Shown: positions 26,825 through 36,417, counted from the stretch's first letter. The stretch is 64,000 nt of DNA from Microbacterium galbinum (GCF_023091225.1 NZ_JAHWXM010000001.1:682001-746000), one strand, 5' to 3'. Made by a program: numbers and translations. The notes: generated by a model from the sequence alone, not told the origin.

Positions 26825-27904
26825 TCACGCCATCGGAACACGGACGTCGCCGCCCGCCTCCTCGGTGAGACGCGCTCCCATCTGCACGAACGTCGGCTCG
26901 GCGATGAAACCGCCGGCGAACAGCGCCTGACCCTGCGCGAAGGTCTGCGCACGACGGATGGCGTGCTCCGAGGCGAACCCGAACACTTCGGCGAGTTCGG
27001 CGAGATCGCGTGGAGCGTTGACGCGCATCAGCCCGAGGTTGTCGCACTGCGACAGCACGTTCGGGTGGATCTTCGTGGGGCGCTGTGTCGACAGGAAGAG
27101 CCACAGCCCGAACTTCCGCCCCTCAGCGGCGATCTGCACGAGGCGTGCCGTCAACTCCCGTTCCACAGCCGTCGTCGGCTCCGGAACGCAGAGGTTATGA
27201 GCTTCGTCGATCACGATCAGCAGCGGTCGGCGCTCTTCCCGACGCGCCCAGAGATCCTCCAGAACGGCCAGGGCGGCGACGCCGGGTTCGGCCGGATGAT
27301 CGAAGCCTCCGAGGTCGAGGACCGTCACCCTCGGGCGCTCGCTGATCACGTCGACGACGGATGCCGCACCACGCGACCACAGCTCCCACTCGAGCACTTG
27401 GAGGTTCTCCATGCGATTCGCGAGTCGCACCTTCACCGCCTCCCCGCTCTCGCGGAGGCCGCGGATCATCTCCGCCGAATCGAACTGCCCGGACGACACC
27501 TGCGTGTGCAGCAGCGCGTTGTACTCCTCGGCATCCGCGATCGGATCGATGCGCAGCACAGCGGCCTTGGCCGCCGGCGAGAGGTCCACGTAGCGCACCC
27601 GTAGGCGCTCGCCCTCCGCACGGCCGGAGCGGAACACACGGACATCGAGATCGCCCAGTCGGCGCGCCGCTGCGTCATCGGTGCCGGGGCGGATCTCACG
27701 CAACCGCACGAAATCCGCGTTGGGATCGAAGACGAGCACGGGGAGCTCCGTGTGCAGGAGCAACTGCTCGAGCACCACGCCCAGCGCGTACGTCTTGCCG
27801 CTGCCGCTCTGGCCGCACCAGAAGGTGTGCCGATTGAATCGTCGCGGGTCGAGTTGCACCGGCTCGGCGCCCTCGATCGTCGCTCCGATGACGAACTCTC
27901 CCAT
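26825..27904 (-). CDS. HerA-like P-loop ATPase (FtsK/HerA superfamily)
   Basis: 359 residues. The Walker A motif WCGQSGSGKTYALG lies at about 29-42, the conserved VLVFDPNADFVRL after it, and Walker B LLIVIDEAHNL near 232-242. The sensor region LWLFLSTQRPTKIHP and the hexamer arginine region downstream fit HerA/VirB4-like DNA-pumping ATPases. The N-terminal MGEFVIGATIEGAEPVQL is a short HAS-barrel-like lead. No NurA nuclease or secretion genes lie beside it, so it seems to act alone or with partners elsewhere. The start ATG at 27904 has AGAGGGGCAGTC before it. Role unknown: DNA processing or mobilisation is the family expectation. Confidence 0.85.
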   Translation of the reverse strand: MGEFVIGATIEGAEPVQLDPRRFNRHTFWCGQSGSGKTYALGVVLEQLLLHTELPVLVFDPNADFVRLREIRPGTDDAAARRLGDLDVRVFRSGRAEGERLRVRYVDLSPAAKAAVLRIDPIADAEEYNALLHTQVSSGQFDSAEMIRGLRESGEAVKVRLANRMENLQVLEWELWSRGAASVVDVISERPRVTVLDLGGFDHPAEPGVAALAVLEDLWARREERRPLLIVIDEAHNLCVPEPTTAVERELTARLVQIAAEGRKFGLWLFLSTQRPTKIHPNVLSQCDNLGLMRVNAPRDLAELAEVFGFASEHAIRRAQTFAQGQALFAGGFIAEPTFVQMGARLTEEAGGDVRVPMA

Positions 27905-28066
27905 GACTGCCCCTCTCGGTCGCTCCCAGAGTGCACCATGGACCCCTCGTGCGGAAGGCCTGCACGGCATCACATCCGCGTGAAAAGGGCAAGGGAGCAG
28001 ACATAGATGGCTGTGCGTGGTTCGCTCAGGACCAGCGACGCAGACCGCGCCGCGGAAGGAGCGCAC

Positions 28067-28237
28067 ATGTCCGACCCGTTCTCCACTCCGCTCGCACCGG
28101 GCGAGCAGCCCACCAGGCCCGAGCCGCTCGATCCCACACCGGGCGAGCCTCTCGCCCCCGTTCCGGACGAACCGCTCGCGCCGAACCCGGAGGAGCCGTT
28201 GGCGCCGAACCCGCAGGAACCGACGATCCCGCTCTAG
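28067..28237 (+). CDS. small proline-rich repeat protein
   Basis: 56 residues starting MSDPFSTPLAPGEQP. The ATG was preferred over an upstream one because GGAAGGA lies 6 bp before it. The body holds three 8-residue repeats (EPLAPVPD, EPLAPNPE, EPLAPNPQ) encoded by 24-bp DNA units from 28145 to 28216. It is probably disordered, acidic and soluble. It is divergent from the HerA-like gene and followed 45 bp later by another tiny acidic protein. I know no family; the repeat number may vary between strains. Confidence 0.6.
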   Translation: MSDPFSTPLAPGEQPTRPEPLDPTPGEPLAPVPDEPLAPNPEEPLAPNPQEPTIPL

Positions 28238-28282
28238 AGCGCCGCATCACTCCCCCATCCGACCGAGAAAGAAGGTGACGCC

Positions 28283-28429
28283 ATGAACGCAGACAGCGAT
28301 CGCAACGACATCAGCACGGAACAGTCCCCGGGACCCGAGGAGAACGACAACCTCGGCGCAGAAGATGCCAAGGGCGAGCCGCCCACGGTACCGCCGACGC
28401 ACGGTGACGACGTGTCGGCGGAGAAGTAA
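28283..28429 (+). CDS. small acidic protein
   Basis: 48 residues starting MNADSDRNDISTEQSPGPEE and ending DVSAEK. It is highly acidic with no hydrophobic core, so probably disordered. GAAGGTG lies 6 bp before the ATG, supporting translation. It is too short for most gene callers. It follows the proline-rich gene and is closed by the large hairpin at 28448. Such short, charged proteins are common and poorly understood in actinobacteria. Confidence 0.55.
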   Translation: MNADSDRNDISTEQSPGPEENDNLGAEDAKGEPPTVPPTHGDDVSAEK

Positions 28430-28447
28430 CCGCCGTCGCCCCCACGA

Positions 28448-28494
28448 AGAAGGCCCTCGGGTTCCCACACATGGTGGGAACCCGAGGGCCTTCT
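28448..28494. terminator. strong bidirectional hairpin terminator
   Basis: A perfect 21-bp stem (AGAAGGCCCTCGGG... with its complement) closes a 5-nt ACATG loop. It separates the small-protein genes from the 3' end of ssrA on the other strand. The unusually long perfect stem should stop polymerase in both directions. Confidence 0.8.
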
Positions 28495-28511
28495 CCTTCG
28501 CGACAGCGACC

Positions 28512-28881
28512 TGGTGGAGCTGGGGGGAATCGAACCCCCGTCCAACGCTGAGTCTCCACGCCTTCTCCGGGCGCAGTCTGTGAAGACGTTCTGCTCGGCT
28601 CCGACCTTTGTCACAGACACCTAAGTCGACGAGCCCAGCCTGGGAAGAGTCCCACGTGGCGTCCAGACGCCACCACGCAGCAAGATTCCTAGATGACGCC
28701 AGGATCCGTATCGGAATCACATACGGCCTGACGGACTATCGGGCTCGCTTATGCAGCGAGGGCGAAGTCGTTGCGCTTGGTTTCGGCAACTATTGTTTTG
28801 CAGAGAGCGTTTACGAGATAACTCTGCATCCTCGGCCCGCTTCTCGTGGATTCACAGGCGCTGTCGAAACCGATCAGCCCC
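28512..28881 (-). ncRNA. ssrA: transfer-messenger RNA (tmRNA)
   Basis: The minus strand begins GGGGCTGATCGGTTTCGACA and ends in the T-arm GGGTTCGATTCCCCC and CAGCTCCACCA. The acceptor GGGGCTG pairs with CAGCTCC. The tag frame resumes at GCC and reads AETKRNDFALAA followed by TAA, at about 28743-28785. The 370-nt length is normal. tmRNA with SmpB rescues stalled ribosomes and marks the unfinished protein for Clp proteases. The CCA is encoded. Pseudoknot regions fill the rest. Confidence 0.95.
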
Positions 28882-29031
28882 GTGGTCCTTCTCTCGAAGG
28901 AGCCGCTGTCGCACTGTGGAGTTTTCATCCGGATGCCGTGGCACCCAGCTTCACAGGATACAACGGATCCTGGGCACCTGCCATTCCCGGCGCTAAGCAG
29001 TCGCCGTCATCCGCGCGTCGGGTGCCTGGCG

Positions 29032-29037
29032 TAGAGT
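29032..29037 (+). promoter_or_regulatory. -10 box of leaderless promoter
   Basis: TAGAGT lies 7 bp before the ATG at 29045; no ribosome site is present. Confidence 0.5.
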
Positions 29038-29044
29038 CGGCCAC

Positions 29045-29710
29045 ATGAGCGATGTCACCGTCACCGTCCGCGGCGAGCACGAGGCGCGTGTCGCGCCGGA
29101 GCGCGCCACCATCCGCGTCACCGTCCGCTCCGAGGGCCCCGAGCGGGCGGCGGTCGTCGACACAGTCATGCGTCTCGCCGAGCCGCTGCGGGTGAGCATC
29201 ACCGAGCGCAGCGACGCTCAGACAGTCGTCGACTGGTCGAGCAAGCGCCTCTCGGTGCGCGCCGAGAGGCCGTGGAACAACGAGGGCAAGCGACTCGCTC
29301 CGGTGTACTACGCGAGCATCGACTTCACAGCGACGTTCACCGAAGCATCCGAGTTGTCGATCTGGGTGTCCGACATCTCCGCCTGGGACGGCGTCGAGGT
29401 CGGCTGGGTGAACTGGCACCTCACGCCGGAGACGCGGGCTCGCATCGAGCGCGAGGTCGCCGCCGCGGCCGTCGGTGTCGCCGTCACCCGCGCCGAGGCC
29501 TACGCCGGCGCCCTCGGACGCGATTCGGTCACGCCCGTCGAGATCGCCGATGTCGGACTCATCTCGAATCGCGAGGCGCAGCCCGCGGCACCCATGCTGA
29601 AGGCGCGCGGGGCGGCTTTCGCGATGGCAGACGCCTCACCCGGAATGGAGTACGAACCGGAGGAGATCGTCGTCTCCGCCACGGTCGAGGGGCGGTTCAT
29701 CGCCTCCTGA
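29045..29710 (+). CDS. SIMPL-domain (DUF541) protein
   Basis: 221 residues. The start VTVTVRGEHEARVAPERATI, the central region with a W-S-S-K-R-L-S-V strand, and the C-terminal EEIVVSATVEGRF strand are typical of the SIMPL/DUF541 fold. There is no signal peptide, so unlike many relatives this protein appears cytoplasmic. Family roles include oxidative-stress tolerance and interaction with kinases; none is proven here. It is tail to tail with hflX (15-bp gap). Confidence 0.82.
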   Translation: MSDVTVTVRGEHEARVAPERATIRVTVRSEGPERAAVVDTVMRLAEPLRVSITERSDAQTVVDWSSKRLSVRAERPWNNEGKRLAPVYYASIDFTATFTEASELSIWVSDISAWDGVEVGWVNWHLTPETRARIEREVAAAAVGVAVTRAEAYAGALGRDSVTPVEIADVGLISNREAQPAAPMLKARGAAFAMADASPGMEYEPEEIVVSATVEGRFIAS

Positions 29711-29725
29711 CCGCTGCGGTCGGCC

Positions 29726-31231
29726 TCAGCTCGCGTAGGGCGCGAGATCGGCGGCGAGCCGCTCCGACACCCGAGCGTGCACCGCGGTGCCCTCTTCGCG
29801 ATGGTCGACGGCCAACAGCATCCCGGTCTCGTGGATCGCGGCGACCAGGTCGCCCCGATCGTACGGGACCACGGCGTGCACCTCGACGGCCGGCTTCGGG
29901 AGAGCCTCCTCGATCGCGGCACGAAGCTCGGCGATGCCCTCCCCCGAGCGCGACGACACGAAATGCGCCTTCGGCTCGAGACCGCGCAGCACGAGTCGCT
30001 CGTCGTCATCGATCAGGTCGGCCTTGTTGAACACGACGAGCTCGGGCATGTCGCGCACCCCGACGTCGCCCATCACATCGCGAACGGTCTGCAACTGTCC
30101 GGCCGGATCGGGGTGGGAGCCGTCGACGACGTGGAGCACGACGTCGGCGTCACCGACCTCCTCGAGCGTCGAGCGGAAAGCCTCGACGAGCTGATGCGGC
30201 AGGTTGCGGACGAACCCGACCGTGTCGGTCAGCGTGAACACGCGTCCGTCAGCGGTCTCGGAGCGGCGGACGGTCGCATCCAGCGTCGCGAACAGCGCGT
30301 TCTCGACGAGCACGCCAGCGCTCGTCAGAGCGTTGAGCAAGCTCGACTTGCCGGCGTTCGTGTACCCGGCGATCGCCACGGAGGGGATCGTGTTGCGCTT
30401 GCGCTCCGCGCGCTTCGCCTCGCGAGCCGGACCGAAGTCGCGGATCTGACGACGCAGAAGCGCCATCTTCGTGCGAATGCGTCGGCGATCGAGCTCGATC
30501 TTCGTCTCACCCGGGCCGCGCGAGCCCATTCCGGCGCCACCGGCACCGACCTGTCCACCCGCCTGGCGGCTCATCGAGTCACCCCAGCCGCGCAGACGCG
30601 GCAGGAGGTACTCGAGCTGGGCGAGTTCGACCTGCGCCTTGCCCTCACGACTCTTGGCGTGCTGGCTGAAGATGTCGAGGATCACGGTCGTGCGATCGAT
30701 GACCTTGACCTTCACGACGTCCTCGAGCGCACGGCGCTGGCTCGGCGCCAGCTCCGTGTCGGCGATGACCGTGTCCGCGCCGACAGCGGCCACGATGTCC
30801 TTGAGTTCCTGGGCCTTTCCGCGACCGAGGTAGGTGGCGGCGTCAGGGTGGGGCCGACGCTGCAGAACACCATCGAGCACGACGGCGCCCGCGGTCTCGG
30901 CAAGGGCCGCGAGTTCGCGGAGGGAGTTCTCGGCGTCGGTCTGCGCACCCTGCGGGTAGACCCCGACGAGCACGACGTTCTCGAGTCGGAGCTGCCGGTA
31001 CTCGACCTCGGTGACGTCTTCGAGTTCGGTCGAGAGGCCGCCGACGCGACGAAGCGCATGACGATCCTCCAGGTCCCACTGGTCACCGTCCGATGCGGCG
31101 TGCGCCGCCGTCGACCGGTCCTGCAGCGCCTGTGCTGCTCCGAACACGCGGACTTCCGAGCGACTCTCGGCGTGAGCGAGCACACGATCGAGTGCATCGC
31201 CGTCTTCGTGCTGTGTGGTGGTTTCCGTCAT
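29726..31231 (-). CDS. hflX: GTPase HflX (ribosome-splitting factor)
   Basis: 501 residues. The N-terminal HflX domain (about 95-260) includes the glycine-rich GGQVGAGGAGMGSRGPGE segment. The G domain has the P-loop GYTNAGKSSLLNALT (about 295-309), a G3 with DTVGFVRNLPHQLVE, and NKAD for guanine specificity (about 418-421). HflX binds the 50S subunit and splits stalled ribosomes under stress. About 80 extra N-terminal residues are normal in actinobacteria. The position after dapF-miaA-miaB fits the conserved actinobacterial order. It lies near ssrA, another rescue factor. Confidence 0.95.
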   Translation of the reverse strand: MTETTTQHEDGDALDRVLAHAESRSEVRVFGAAQALQDRSTAAHAASDGDQWDLEDRHALRRVGGLSTELEDVTEVEYRQLRLENVVLVGVYPQGAQTDAENSLRELAALAETAGAVVLDGVLQRRPHPDAATYLGRGKAQELKDIVAAVGADTVIADTELAPSQRRALEDVVKVKVIDRTTVILDIFSQHAKSREGKAQVELAQLEYLLPRLRGWGDSMSRQAGGQVGAGGAGMGSRGPGETKIELDRRRIRTKMALLRRQIRDFGPAREAKRAERKRNTIPSVAIAGYTNAGKSSLLNALTSAGVLVENALFATLDATVRRSETADGRVFTLTDTVGFVRNLPHQLVEAFRSTLEEVGDADVVLHVVDGSHPDPAGQLQTVRDVMGDVGVRDMPELVVFNKADLIDDDERLVLRGLEPKAHFVSSRSGEGIAELRAAIEEALPKPAVEVHAVVPYDRGDLVAAIHETGMLLAVDHREEGTAVHARVSERLAADLAPYAS

Positions 31232-31287
31232 CCGTCCCTGATCTCTTGCTTTCGTTTCGAGCCTTAACCTTAGCCCGCGCTCTCCGG

Positions 31288-31293
31288 TACGCT
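31288..31293 (+). promoter_or_regulatory. -10 box of leaderless promoter
   Basis: TACGCT lies 6 bp before the ATG at 31300. Confidence 0.5.
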
Positions 31294-31299
31294 CACCGT

Positions 31300-31941
31300 A
31301 TGGGGTCCGATCACTACTTCACTGCGGCCCCGGCCAGTCCTGAGAACCTGCGAACGATCCGCGTGACGCTCGCAGGCCGCGAGCTCGAACTCACCACCGC
31401 CGGCGGTGTCTTCAGCCCGGATCGCCTGGACGCCGGTACGTCAGTGCTTCTCGCCAACATGCCTCCCGTTCCTCCGGGGGGCAATCTTCTCGACCTCGGC
31501 AGCGGCTGGGGTCCCATCACGCTGTCGATGGCACTCGCCGCGCCCCACGCGAAGGTCTGGGCCGTGGATGTGAATGAGCGTGCCCTCGATCTCGTCCGCC
31601 GCAATGCGGCGTCTCTCGGGCTCACCAATGTCAACGCGTCGTTGCCCGAGGATGTTCCCGCCGATGTGACCTTCCGGACGATCCGCTCGAACCCGCCGAT
31701 CCGCGTGGGCAAGAACGTTCTGCACGATCTGCTCGAGAAGTGGATTCCGCGCCTCGACGAGCGCAGTGACGCCTGGCTGGTCGTGCAGCGAAACCTCGGC
31801 GCCGACTCCCTCCAGCGCTGGATCGGTTCGACGTTCCACCCCGGCTTCACGGTCTATCGCACCGCGACCAGCAAGGGCTACCGGGTGCTCAAGGTGCGCA
31901 AGCACGGGACTCCCCCGACCGAGCCCATCACGATCGCCTGA
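31300..31941 (+). CDS. class I SAM-dependent methyltransferase, RsmC-like
   Basis: 213 residues. The SAM-binding motif I is LLDLGSGWGPITLSMA (about 64-79). The acidic end of the second strand is VWAVDVNERALDLVRRN. The amino-methyltransferase motif is SNPPIRVGK (about 132-140), an N-P-P-x pattern shared by enzymes that methylate guanine N2 in rRNA (RsmC/RsmD/MTS domain). It probably modifies 16S rRNA; the substrate is inferred. The N-terminus MGSDHYFTAAPASPENLRT is the usual single-domain MTS start. It is divergent from hflX. Confidence 0.88.
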   Translation: MGSDHYFTAAPASPENLRTIRVTLAGRELELTTAGGVFSPDRLDAGTSVLLANMPPVPPGGNLLDLGSGWGPITLSMALAAPHAKVWAVDVNERALDLVRRNAASLGLTNVNASLPEDVPADVTFRTIRSNPPIRVGKNVLHDLLEKWIPRLDERSDAWLVVQRNLGADSLQRWIGSTFHPGFTVYRTATSKGYRVLKVRKHGTPPTEPITIA

Positions 31942-31984
31942 GGCGTCAGCGACCGCTCGCCGGCCCGCGGGCGGGGCGCTGTGC

Positions 31985-32857
31985 TCAGGCGAGCTCGATC
32001 TCGCCGTGGAAGGCGAGTTGGGCGGGACCGGCGAGAGCGACGTGCTCTCCGTCCTCGGCGGCGAACATCCGCACTCCGAGCGTCCCGCCGGGAACCTCGA
32101 CGCGCCAGTTGTCGGGCGCCTGCTCCCCCGCCCAGTGACGAACGGCGAGAGCCGTGGCGGCCACGCCCGTTCCACAGCTGAGAGTCTCGCCCACCCCGCG
32201 CTCGAACACCCGCATGCGCACATGGCCGATGCCGTCGCGCACCAGGGGTTCGCCCGGCACGACGAACTCCACGTTGGCACCGGCGGGCGGGAGCGGATCG
32301 AGGAGCGGAGGTCGGTGGAGGTCGAGAGAAGCCAGTTCCGCCTCGCTCGCGACGGCCACGACGACGTGCGGATTTCCCACGTCGATTCCCAGACCGGGTC
32401 GGGTGACCGCGAGCCCGCTGGCGGTCACCAGCGGATCGTCGCCGTCGAGACGCCAGCGGCCGAGGTCGACCTGGTACCCGTTCTCGCTGCGGGTGACGTC
32501 GCGCACCCCGGCGCGGGTTCCGATCGGGAGCGTCGACCCCGACTCGATGACGGCGAGGCCCGCCCACAGGAGGTAGTGCGCGAAGACACGGATGCCGTTG
32601 CCGCACATCTCGGCGATCGAACCGTCGGCGTTGCGGTAGTCCATGAACCACTCGGCATCCGGCTCCTCGGCCAGCGCTGCAGCACCGTCGGCGATCGCGG
32701 CGGAGCGGACGACTCGCAGCACACCGTCGGCGCCGATACCGAAGTTACGGTCGCAGAGTGCCGCGACCTGATCGGCGGTGAGGTCGAGAGCACCGTCGGG
32801 GTCGGCGATGATGACGAAATCGTTGCCCGTGCCGTGACCCTTGGTGAATGCGACCAT
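31985..32857 (-). CDS. dapF: diaminopimelate epimerase
   Basis: 290 residues. It interconverts LL- and meso-diaminopimelate for lysine and cell wall synthesis. The two active cysteines are Cys85 ([13 protein letters not shown]) and Cys228 ([13 protein letters not shown]), one in each of the two mirror domains. The substrate-binding N-terminus [12 protein letters not shown] is present. The ATG at 32857 lies 6 bp from a TAGACT -10 box (32864-32869) without a Shine-Dalgarno. With dapA and dapB in this window the pathway is spread over three sites. Confidence 0.95.
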   Translation of the reverse strand: MVAFTKGHGTGNDFVIIADPDGALDLTADQVAALCDRNFGIGADGVLRVVRSAAIADGAAALAEEPDAEWFMDYRNADGSIAEMCGNGIRVFAHYLLWAGLAVIESGSTLPIGTRAGVRDVTRSENGYQVDLGRWRLDGDDPLVTASGLAVTRPGLGIDVGNPHVVVAVASEAELASLDLHRPPLLDPLPPAGANVEFVVPGEPLVRDGIGHVRMRVFERGVGETLSCGTGVAATALAVRHWAGEQAPDNWRVEVPGGTLGVRMFAAEDGEHVALAGPAQLAFHGEIELA

Positions 32858-32863
32858 GCTCCC

Positions 32864-32869
32864 AGTCTA
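32864..32869 (-). promoter_or_regulatory. -10 box of leaderless dapF promoter
   Basis: The minus strand reads TAGACT 6 bp before the dapF ATG. Confidence 0.5.
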
Positions 32870-32879
32870 GGGATCTCGG

Positions 32880-33326
32880 CTATGCGTCGGCGATGAGCCG
32901 CTTGCCGGTGTTCGCCACCGCGAACCGCTCGTATCCGAGCGCATCGTAGAAGCCCAGCACCGCTTCGTTGCCCTCGCGGACCATGAGCTGCACCTTCGGG
33001 CATCCGAGAGCCAGCAGCAGCCGTTCCGCCTCGGCGACCAGTTCACGCGCGATGCCGTGGCCGCGATGGGAAGCCGCTGTGGCGAGGTAGTAGAGCCATC
33101 CGCGATGGCCGTCGTACCCGGCCATGACCGAACCGAGGACCGTCACGCCTTCCGGGTCCGTCGCGACGAGGAACAGCTCGGGTTGCACTCGCAGCTTGCG
33201 CTCGATGTCGAGGCGGGGATCGTTCCAGGGCCGGGTGAGTCCGGCCTCGGTCCACAGCTCGATGACCGCATCGGTGTCGGCCTGTTCGAATGCCCGCACG
33301 TTCCACGCCATGGTGCTCCTGTTCAT
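32880..33326 (-). CDS. GNAT-family acetyltransferase, YpeA-like
   Basis: 148 residues. The acetyl-CoA loop is ATAASHRGHGIARELV (about 86-101, the R/Q-x-x-G-x-G/A motif). The C-terminal NEAVLGFYDALGYERFAV block is standard for GNAT folds. The protein resembles the YpeA/RimI-like group that acetylates small molecules or protein N-termini; the substrate is unknown. It may start at Met1 (GGGAGG 5 bp upstream) or at Met6 (33311, AGGAG upstream). It lies upstream of dapF on the same strand. Confidence 0.85.
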   Translation of the reverse strand: MNRSTMAWNVRAFEQADTDAVIELWTEAGLTRPWNDPRLDIERKLRVQPELFLVATDPEGVTVLGSVMAGYDGHRGWLYYLATAASHRGHGIARELVAEAERLLLALGCPKVQLMVREGNEAVLGFYDALGYERFAVANTGKRLIADA

Positions 33327-33374
33327 CGACGCCTCCCGGATCGCGCCGAAGAATGAGCCTATCCGGGGCGGGCG

Positions 33375-33902
33375 CTACCCGACGACGCGGTAGTGACCGC
33401 AGAGGAAACCGCGGTTACGAGCCACGTCGAGCAGCTCGAACTCCAGGGCGCGGGGAAACAGGGGCGCCCCAGCCCCGAGCGTCACCGGGGCGAACTGGAT
33501 CCACACCTCGTCGAGCAGACCGGCGTCGGCGAACTGGCCGGCGAGGTCGCCACCACCGACGACCCAGATGTCATCGCCGCCGGCTGCGAGCCGCATCGCC
33601 GCGTGCGCGTCGCTGACCTCTCCCTGGACGAAACGCACGTCGGCACCGGAGGGAACAGCGAGCTCTCGATGCGTGAACACCCAGGTGGGCTGCGTATAGG
33701 GCCAGGGTTCCTCGCCCTGCGCGCGCAACAGCCACTCGTAGGTCGATGCGCCCATCGCGAGAGCACCGATCCCCTCGACGAACGCCGGGTAGGCCATGGG
33801 ACCGTCCTGGTCGAAGTCCTGGCTCAGCAGCCACTCGAGGGAGTGATCCGCCGTCGCGATGAAACCGTCGAGGCTCGAGGCCGTGTAGAAATGGGTCGCC
33901 AT
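33375..33902 (-). CDS. dihydrofolate-reductase-fold protein (RibD C-terminal type)
   Basis: 175 residues. The start FYTASSLDGFIATADHSLEWLL, MGASTYEWLL (phosphate-binding helix) and DIWVVGGGDLAGQF (NADPH loop) place it in the RibD_C/YyaP group. These bind NADPH but are generally not true DHFRs; the real folA lies at 47181. It is probably a reductase for a pterin- or flavin-like substrate. The start is ATG at 33902; an in-frame extension lacks homology. It is next to miaA with a 32-bp gap. Confidence 0.82.
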   Translation of the reverse strand: MATHFYTASSLDGFIATADHSLEWLLSQDFDQDGPMAYPAFVEGIGALAMGASTYEWLLRAQGEEPWPYTQPTWVFTHRELAVPSGADVRFVQGEVSDAHAAMRLAAGGDDIWVVGGGDLAGQFADAGLLDEVWIQFAPVTLGAGAPLFPRALEFELLDVARNRGFLCGHYRVVG

Positions 33903-33934
33903 GTGGTCATGATCCCAGCGGCCACCGACATCGG

Positions 33935-34873
33935 TCAGTCGGCGATCAGCGCCGCGACATCGATCGGATGCTCGACCCATTCGATCGCGGGGTACCTCTT
34001 GAACCACGACACCTGTCGCCGCGCGTAACGGCGGGTGAGCGCCTGGGTTTCGGCGATGGCTTCGGCTTGATCGAGACGACCGTCCAGTTGACCCAGCGCC
34101 TGCGCATAACCGATCGCGCGGCTGGCAGTGACGCCTCGTTCGAGTCCCTGAGAGCGGAGCCGCTCCACCTCTCCGAGAAGCCCCTCGGCCCACATCCGCT
34201 CCACGCGGGCATCGAGCCGTTCGACGAGTGCGGAGCGTTCGACGTGCACACCGATCACGCGCGTGCTCCGCTGCCAGAGCGTCGGCGTGGTCGGCAGAGC
34301 GGCGCCGTGTGTGGTGGCTCCCTGTTCGAGCACTTCCAGCGCACGCACGATGCGGCGAGAGTTCTTCGGATCGATACGCGCCGCCGTCGCAGGGTCTGCT
34401 ACCTTCAGCCGAGAGAGCAGGGCGTCCGCTCCGTGTTCGGCGAGTTCCGCTTCGAGGCGCACGCGGACGGACTCGTCACGAGGCGGGAACCGGAAGTCGA
34501 AGACGACGCTCGAGACGTAGAGTCCCGAGCCGCCGACGAGGATCGCGTCACCACCGCGGCTCTGCACGTCGAGGACCGCGGCCCTCGCCTCGGGCTGGTA
34601 CCAGGCGACCGCCGCCTCCTCGTCGACCTCGCGGACGTCGAAGAGATGGTGCGGGATTCCGCGTCGTTCATCGAGAGGAAGTTTGGCGGTGCCGATGTCC
34701 ATACCGCGATACAGCTGCATCGCGTCGACGTTGATGATCTCAGCCGGATTCCCGCGTGATCTCAGCCCCTCGGCGATGTTCAGTGCGAGTTCGCTCTTGC
34801 CCGTACCGGTGGCGCCGACCACCGCCCAGAGACGCGGCGCCGCCTCGGGCGCAGTATCGGCGGAGTCGTTCAC
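33935..34873 (-). CDS. miaA: tRNA dimethylallyltransferase
   Basis: 312 residues. It adds an isopentenyl group to A37 of tRNAs reading UNN codons. The P-loop is [14 protein letters not shown]. The [37 protein letters not shown] and [10 protein letters not shown] motifs are typical. It starts from GTG at 34873, overlapping the miaB stop by 4 bp (GTGA). MiaB then adds the methylthio group to the same base, so the two work in sequence and are coupled. Confidence 0.95.
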   Translation of the reverse strand: MNDSADTAPEAAPRLWAVVGATGTGKSELALNIAEGLRSRGNPAEIINVDAMQLYRGMDIGTAKLPLDERRGIPHHLFDVREVDEEAAVAWYQPEARAAVLDVQSRGGDAILVGGSGLYVSSVVFDFRFPPRDESVRVRLEAELAEHGADALLSRLKVADPATAARIDPKNSRRIVRALEVLEQGATTHGAALPTTPTLWQRSTRVIGVHVERSALVERLDARVERMWAEGLLGEVERLRSQGLERGVTASRAIGYAQALGQLDGRLDQAEAIAETQALTRRYARRQVSWFKRYPAIEWVEHPIDVAALIAD

Positions 34874-36417
34874 ACTCCGACACGCAGGGTGGGGAGCCCG
34901 AGGGACACGGCCCGCGGACCGCCGTCGCCCACCGGAGCGGGGACGGCGCACGACTCGGACTGCGCGCGATCCCAGGCGTCGCCTCCACGCGTGCGGCGGA
35001 TCTGCAACGGCGCACCGGTCGGGTCATCAGCGAGGAGATGGAACGGCGCCGCGTGGGTGATCGTCACGGTGACGAAATCGCCCGGACGGGGGAGGTCGGA
35101 GCCCGGTGTGACCTCGAAGTGCACGAGACGGTTGTCCTGAGCGCGTCCGGTGAGCCGATGCGTCTCGGCGTCCTTCTTCCCCTCGCCCGTCGAGACGAGA
35201 ACCTCGACGGACCGACCGACCTGCTTCTGGTTCTCCTCGAGCGAGATCCGCTCCTGCAGCGCGAGCAGGCGATCGTAGCGCTCCTGCACGACGGCCTTGG
35301 GAACCTGATCCTCCATCGTCGCGGCAGGGGTGCCCTCCCGGATCGAGTACTGGAACGTGAAAGCGCTGGAGAACCGGGAGAGCTCGACGACGCGCATCGT
35401 GTCTTCGAAGTCCTCGTCGGTCTCGCCGGGGAAACCGACGATGATGTCGGTCGTGATGGCCGCGTCGGGCATCCGATCGCGCACCCGATCGAGGATGCCG
35501 AGGAACTTCTCACTGCGGTAGGAGCGGCGCATGGCTTTGAGGATGCGGTCGCTGCCGGACTGCAACGGCATGTGCAGCTGCGGCATTACGTTGGGCGTCT
35601 CGGCCATCGCATCGATCACATCGTCGGTGAACGCGGCGGGATGCGGGCTGGTGAAGCGGATGCGCTCGAGCCCTTCGATCTCGCCGGCGGCACGCAGCAG
35701 CTTGCTGAACGCCTGACGATCACCGAACTCGACCCCGTAGGAGTTGACGTTCTGTCCGAGGAGGGTGACCTCGATCGCTCCGTCCTCGACGAGCAGTCGG
35801 ATCTCGTTGAGGATGTCGCCGGGACGCCGGTCCTTCTCCTTGCCGCGCAGGCTCGGCACGATGCAGAAGGTGCAGGTGTTGTTGCAGCCCACCGAGATCG
35901 ACACCCAGCCGCTGTGCGCGGCGTCGCGCTTGGTGGGGAGCGTGGAGGGGAACACTTCGAGCGACTCGAGGATCTCGAGTTCGGCATCGCCGTTGTGGCG
36001 TGCGCGCTCGAGGAGACGCGGCAGCGAACCCATGTTGTGCGTGCCGAAGACGACATCGACCCACGGAGCCTTGTCGAGCACGGTCTGCTTGTCCATCTGC
36101 GCGAGACATCCGCCGACCGCGATCTGCATTCCGTCCTTGCGGCGCTTGACGCCTGCGAGCTGGCCGAGTGTTCCGTAGAGCTTCCCCGCCGCGTTGTCGC
36201 GCACCGCGCAGGTGTTGATGATGACGACATCGGCTTCGTCACCGGCCGCGGCGCGAACGTAGCCTGCACTCTCCAGTGAGCCGGAGAGACGCTCGGAATC
36301 GTGCACGTTCATCTGGCAGCCGAACGTGCGTACTTCGTAGGATCTCTGACGACCGTCGGCGTCGACGGCTGCCGACGACGAGGTGATGATCGTCGGTTCA
36401 CTGCGCGGAGTAGTCAT
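34870..36417 (-). CDS. miaB: tRNA-2-methylthio-N6-dimethylallyladenosine synthase
   Basis: 515 residues, radical SAM methylthiotransferase. The N-terminal domain binds one 4Fe-4S cluster (Cys34 in TFGCQMN, then NTCAVRDN and GGCLAQMD). The radical SAM CxxxCxxC is [12 protein letters not shown] (about 172-183). A TRAM domain with [10 protein letters not shown] and [12 protein letters not shown] closes the protein. A TACAAT -10 box lies 9 bp before the ATG, with GGAGAG in the short leader. About 65 trailing residues beyond TRAM are an actinobacterial extension. Confidence 0.95.
   Translation of the reverse strand: MTTPRSEPTIITSSSAAVDADGRQRSYEVRTFGCQMNVHDSERLSGSLESAGYVRAAAGDEADVVIINTCAVRDNAAGKLYGTLGQLAGVKRRKDGMQIAVGGCLAQMDKQTVLDKAPWVDVVFGTHNMGSLPRLLERARHNGDAELEILESLEVFPSTLPTKRDAAHSGWVSISVGCNNTCTFCIVPSLRGKEKDRRPGDILNEIRLLVEDGAIEVTLLGQNVNSYGVEFGDRQAFSKLLRAAGEIEGLERIRFTSPHPAAFTDDVIDAMAETPNVMPQLHMPLQSGSDRILKAMRRSYRSEKFLGILDRVRDRMPDAAITTDIIVGFPGETDEDFEDTMRVVELSRFSSAFTFQYSIREGTPAATMEDQVPKAVVQERYDRLLALQERISLEENQKQVGRSVEVLVSTGEGKKDAETHRLTGRAQDNRLVHFEVTPGSDLPRPGDFVTVTITHAAPFHLLADDPTGAPLQIRRTRGGDAWDRAQSESCAVPAPVGDGGPRAVSLGLPTLRVGV

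Noticed and set aside
28608..29048. Open frame of about 146 codons on the plus strand
   Set aside because: It is antisense to tmRNA, whose ends, tag and T-arm are clear.
33375..33902. A second true dihydrofolate reductase
   Set aside because: Motifs fit the RibD C-terminal group; the canonical folA is next to thyA at 47181.
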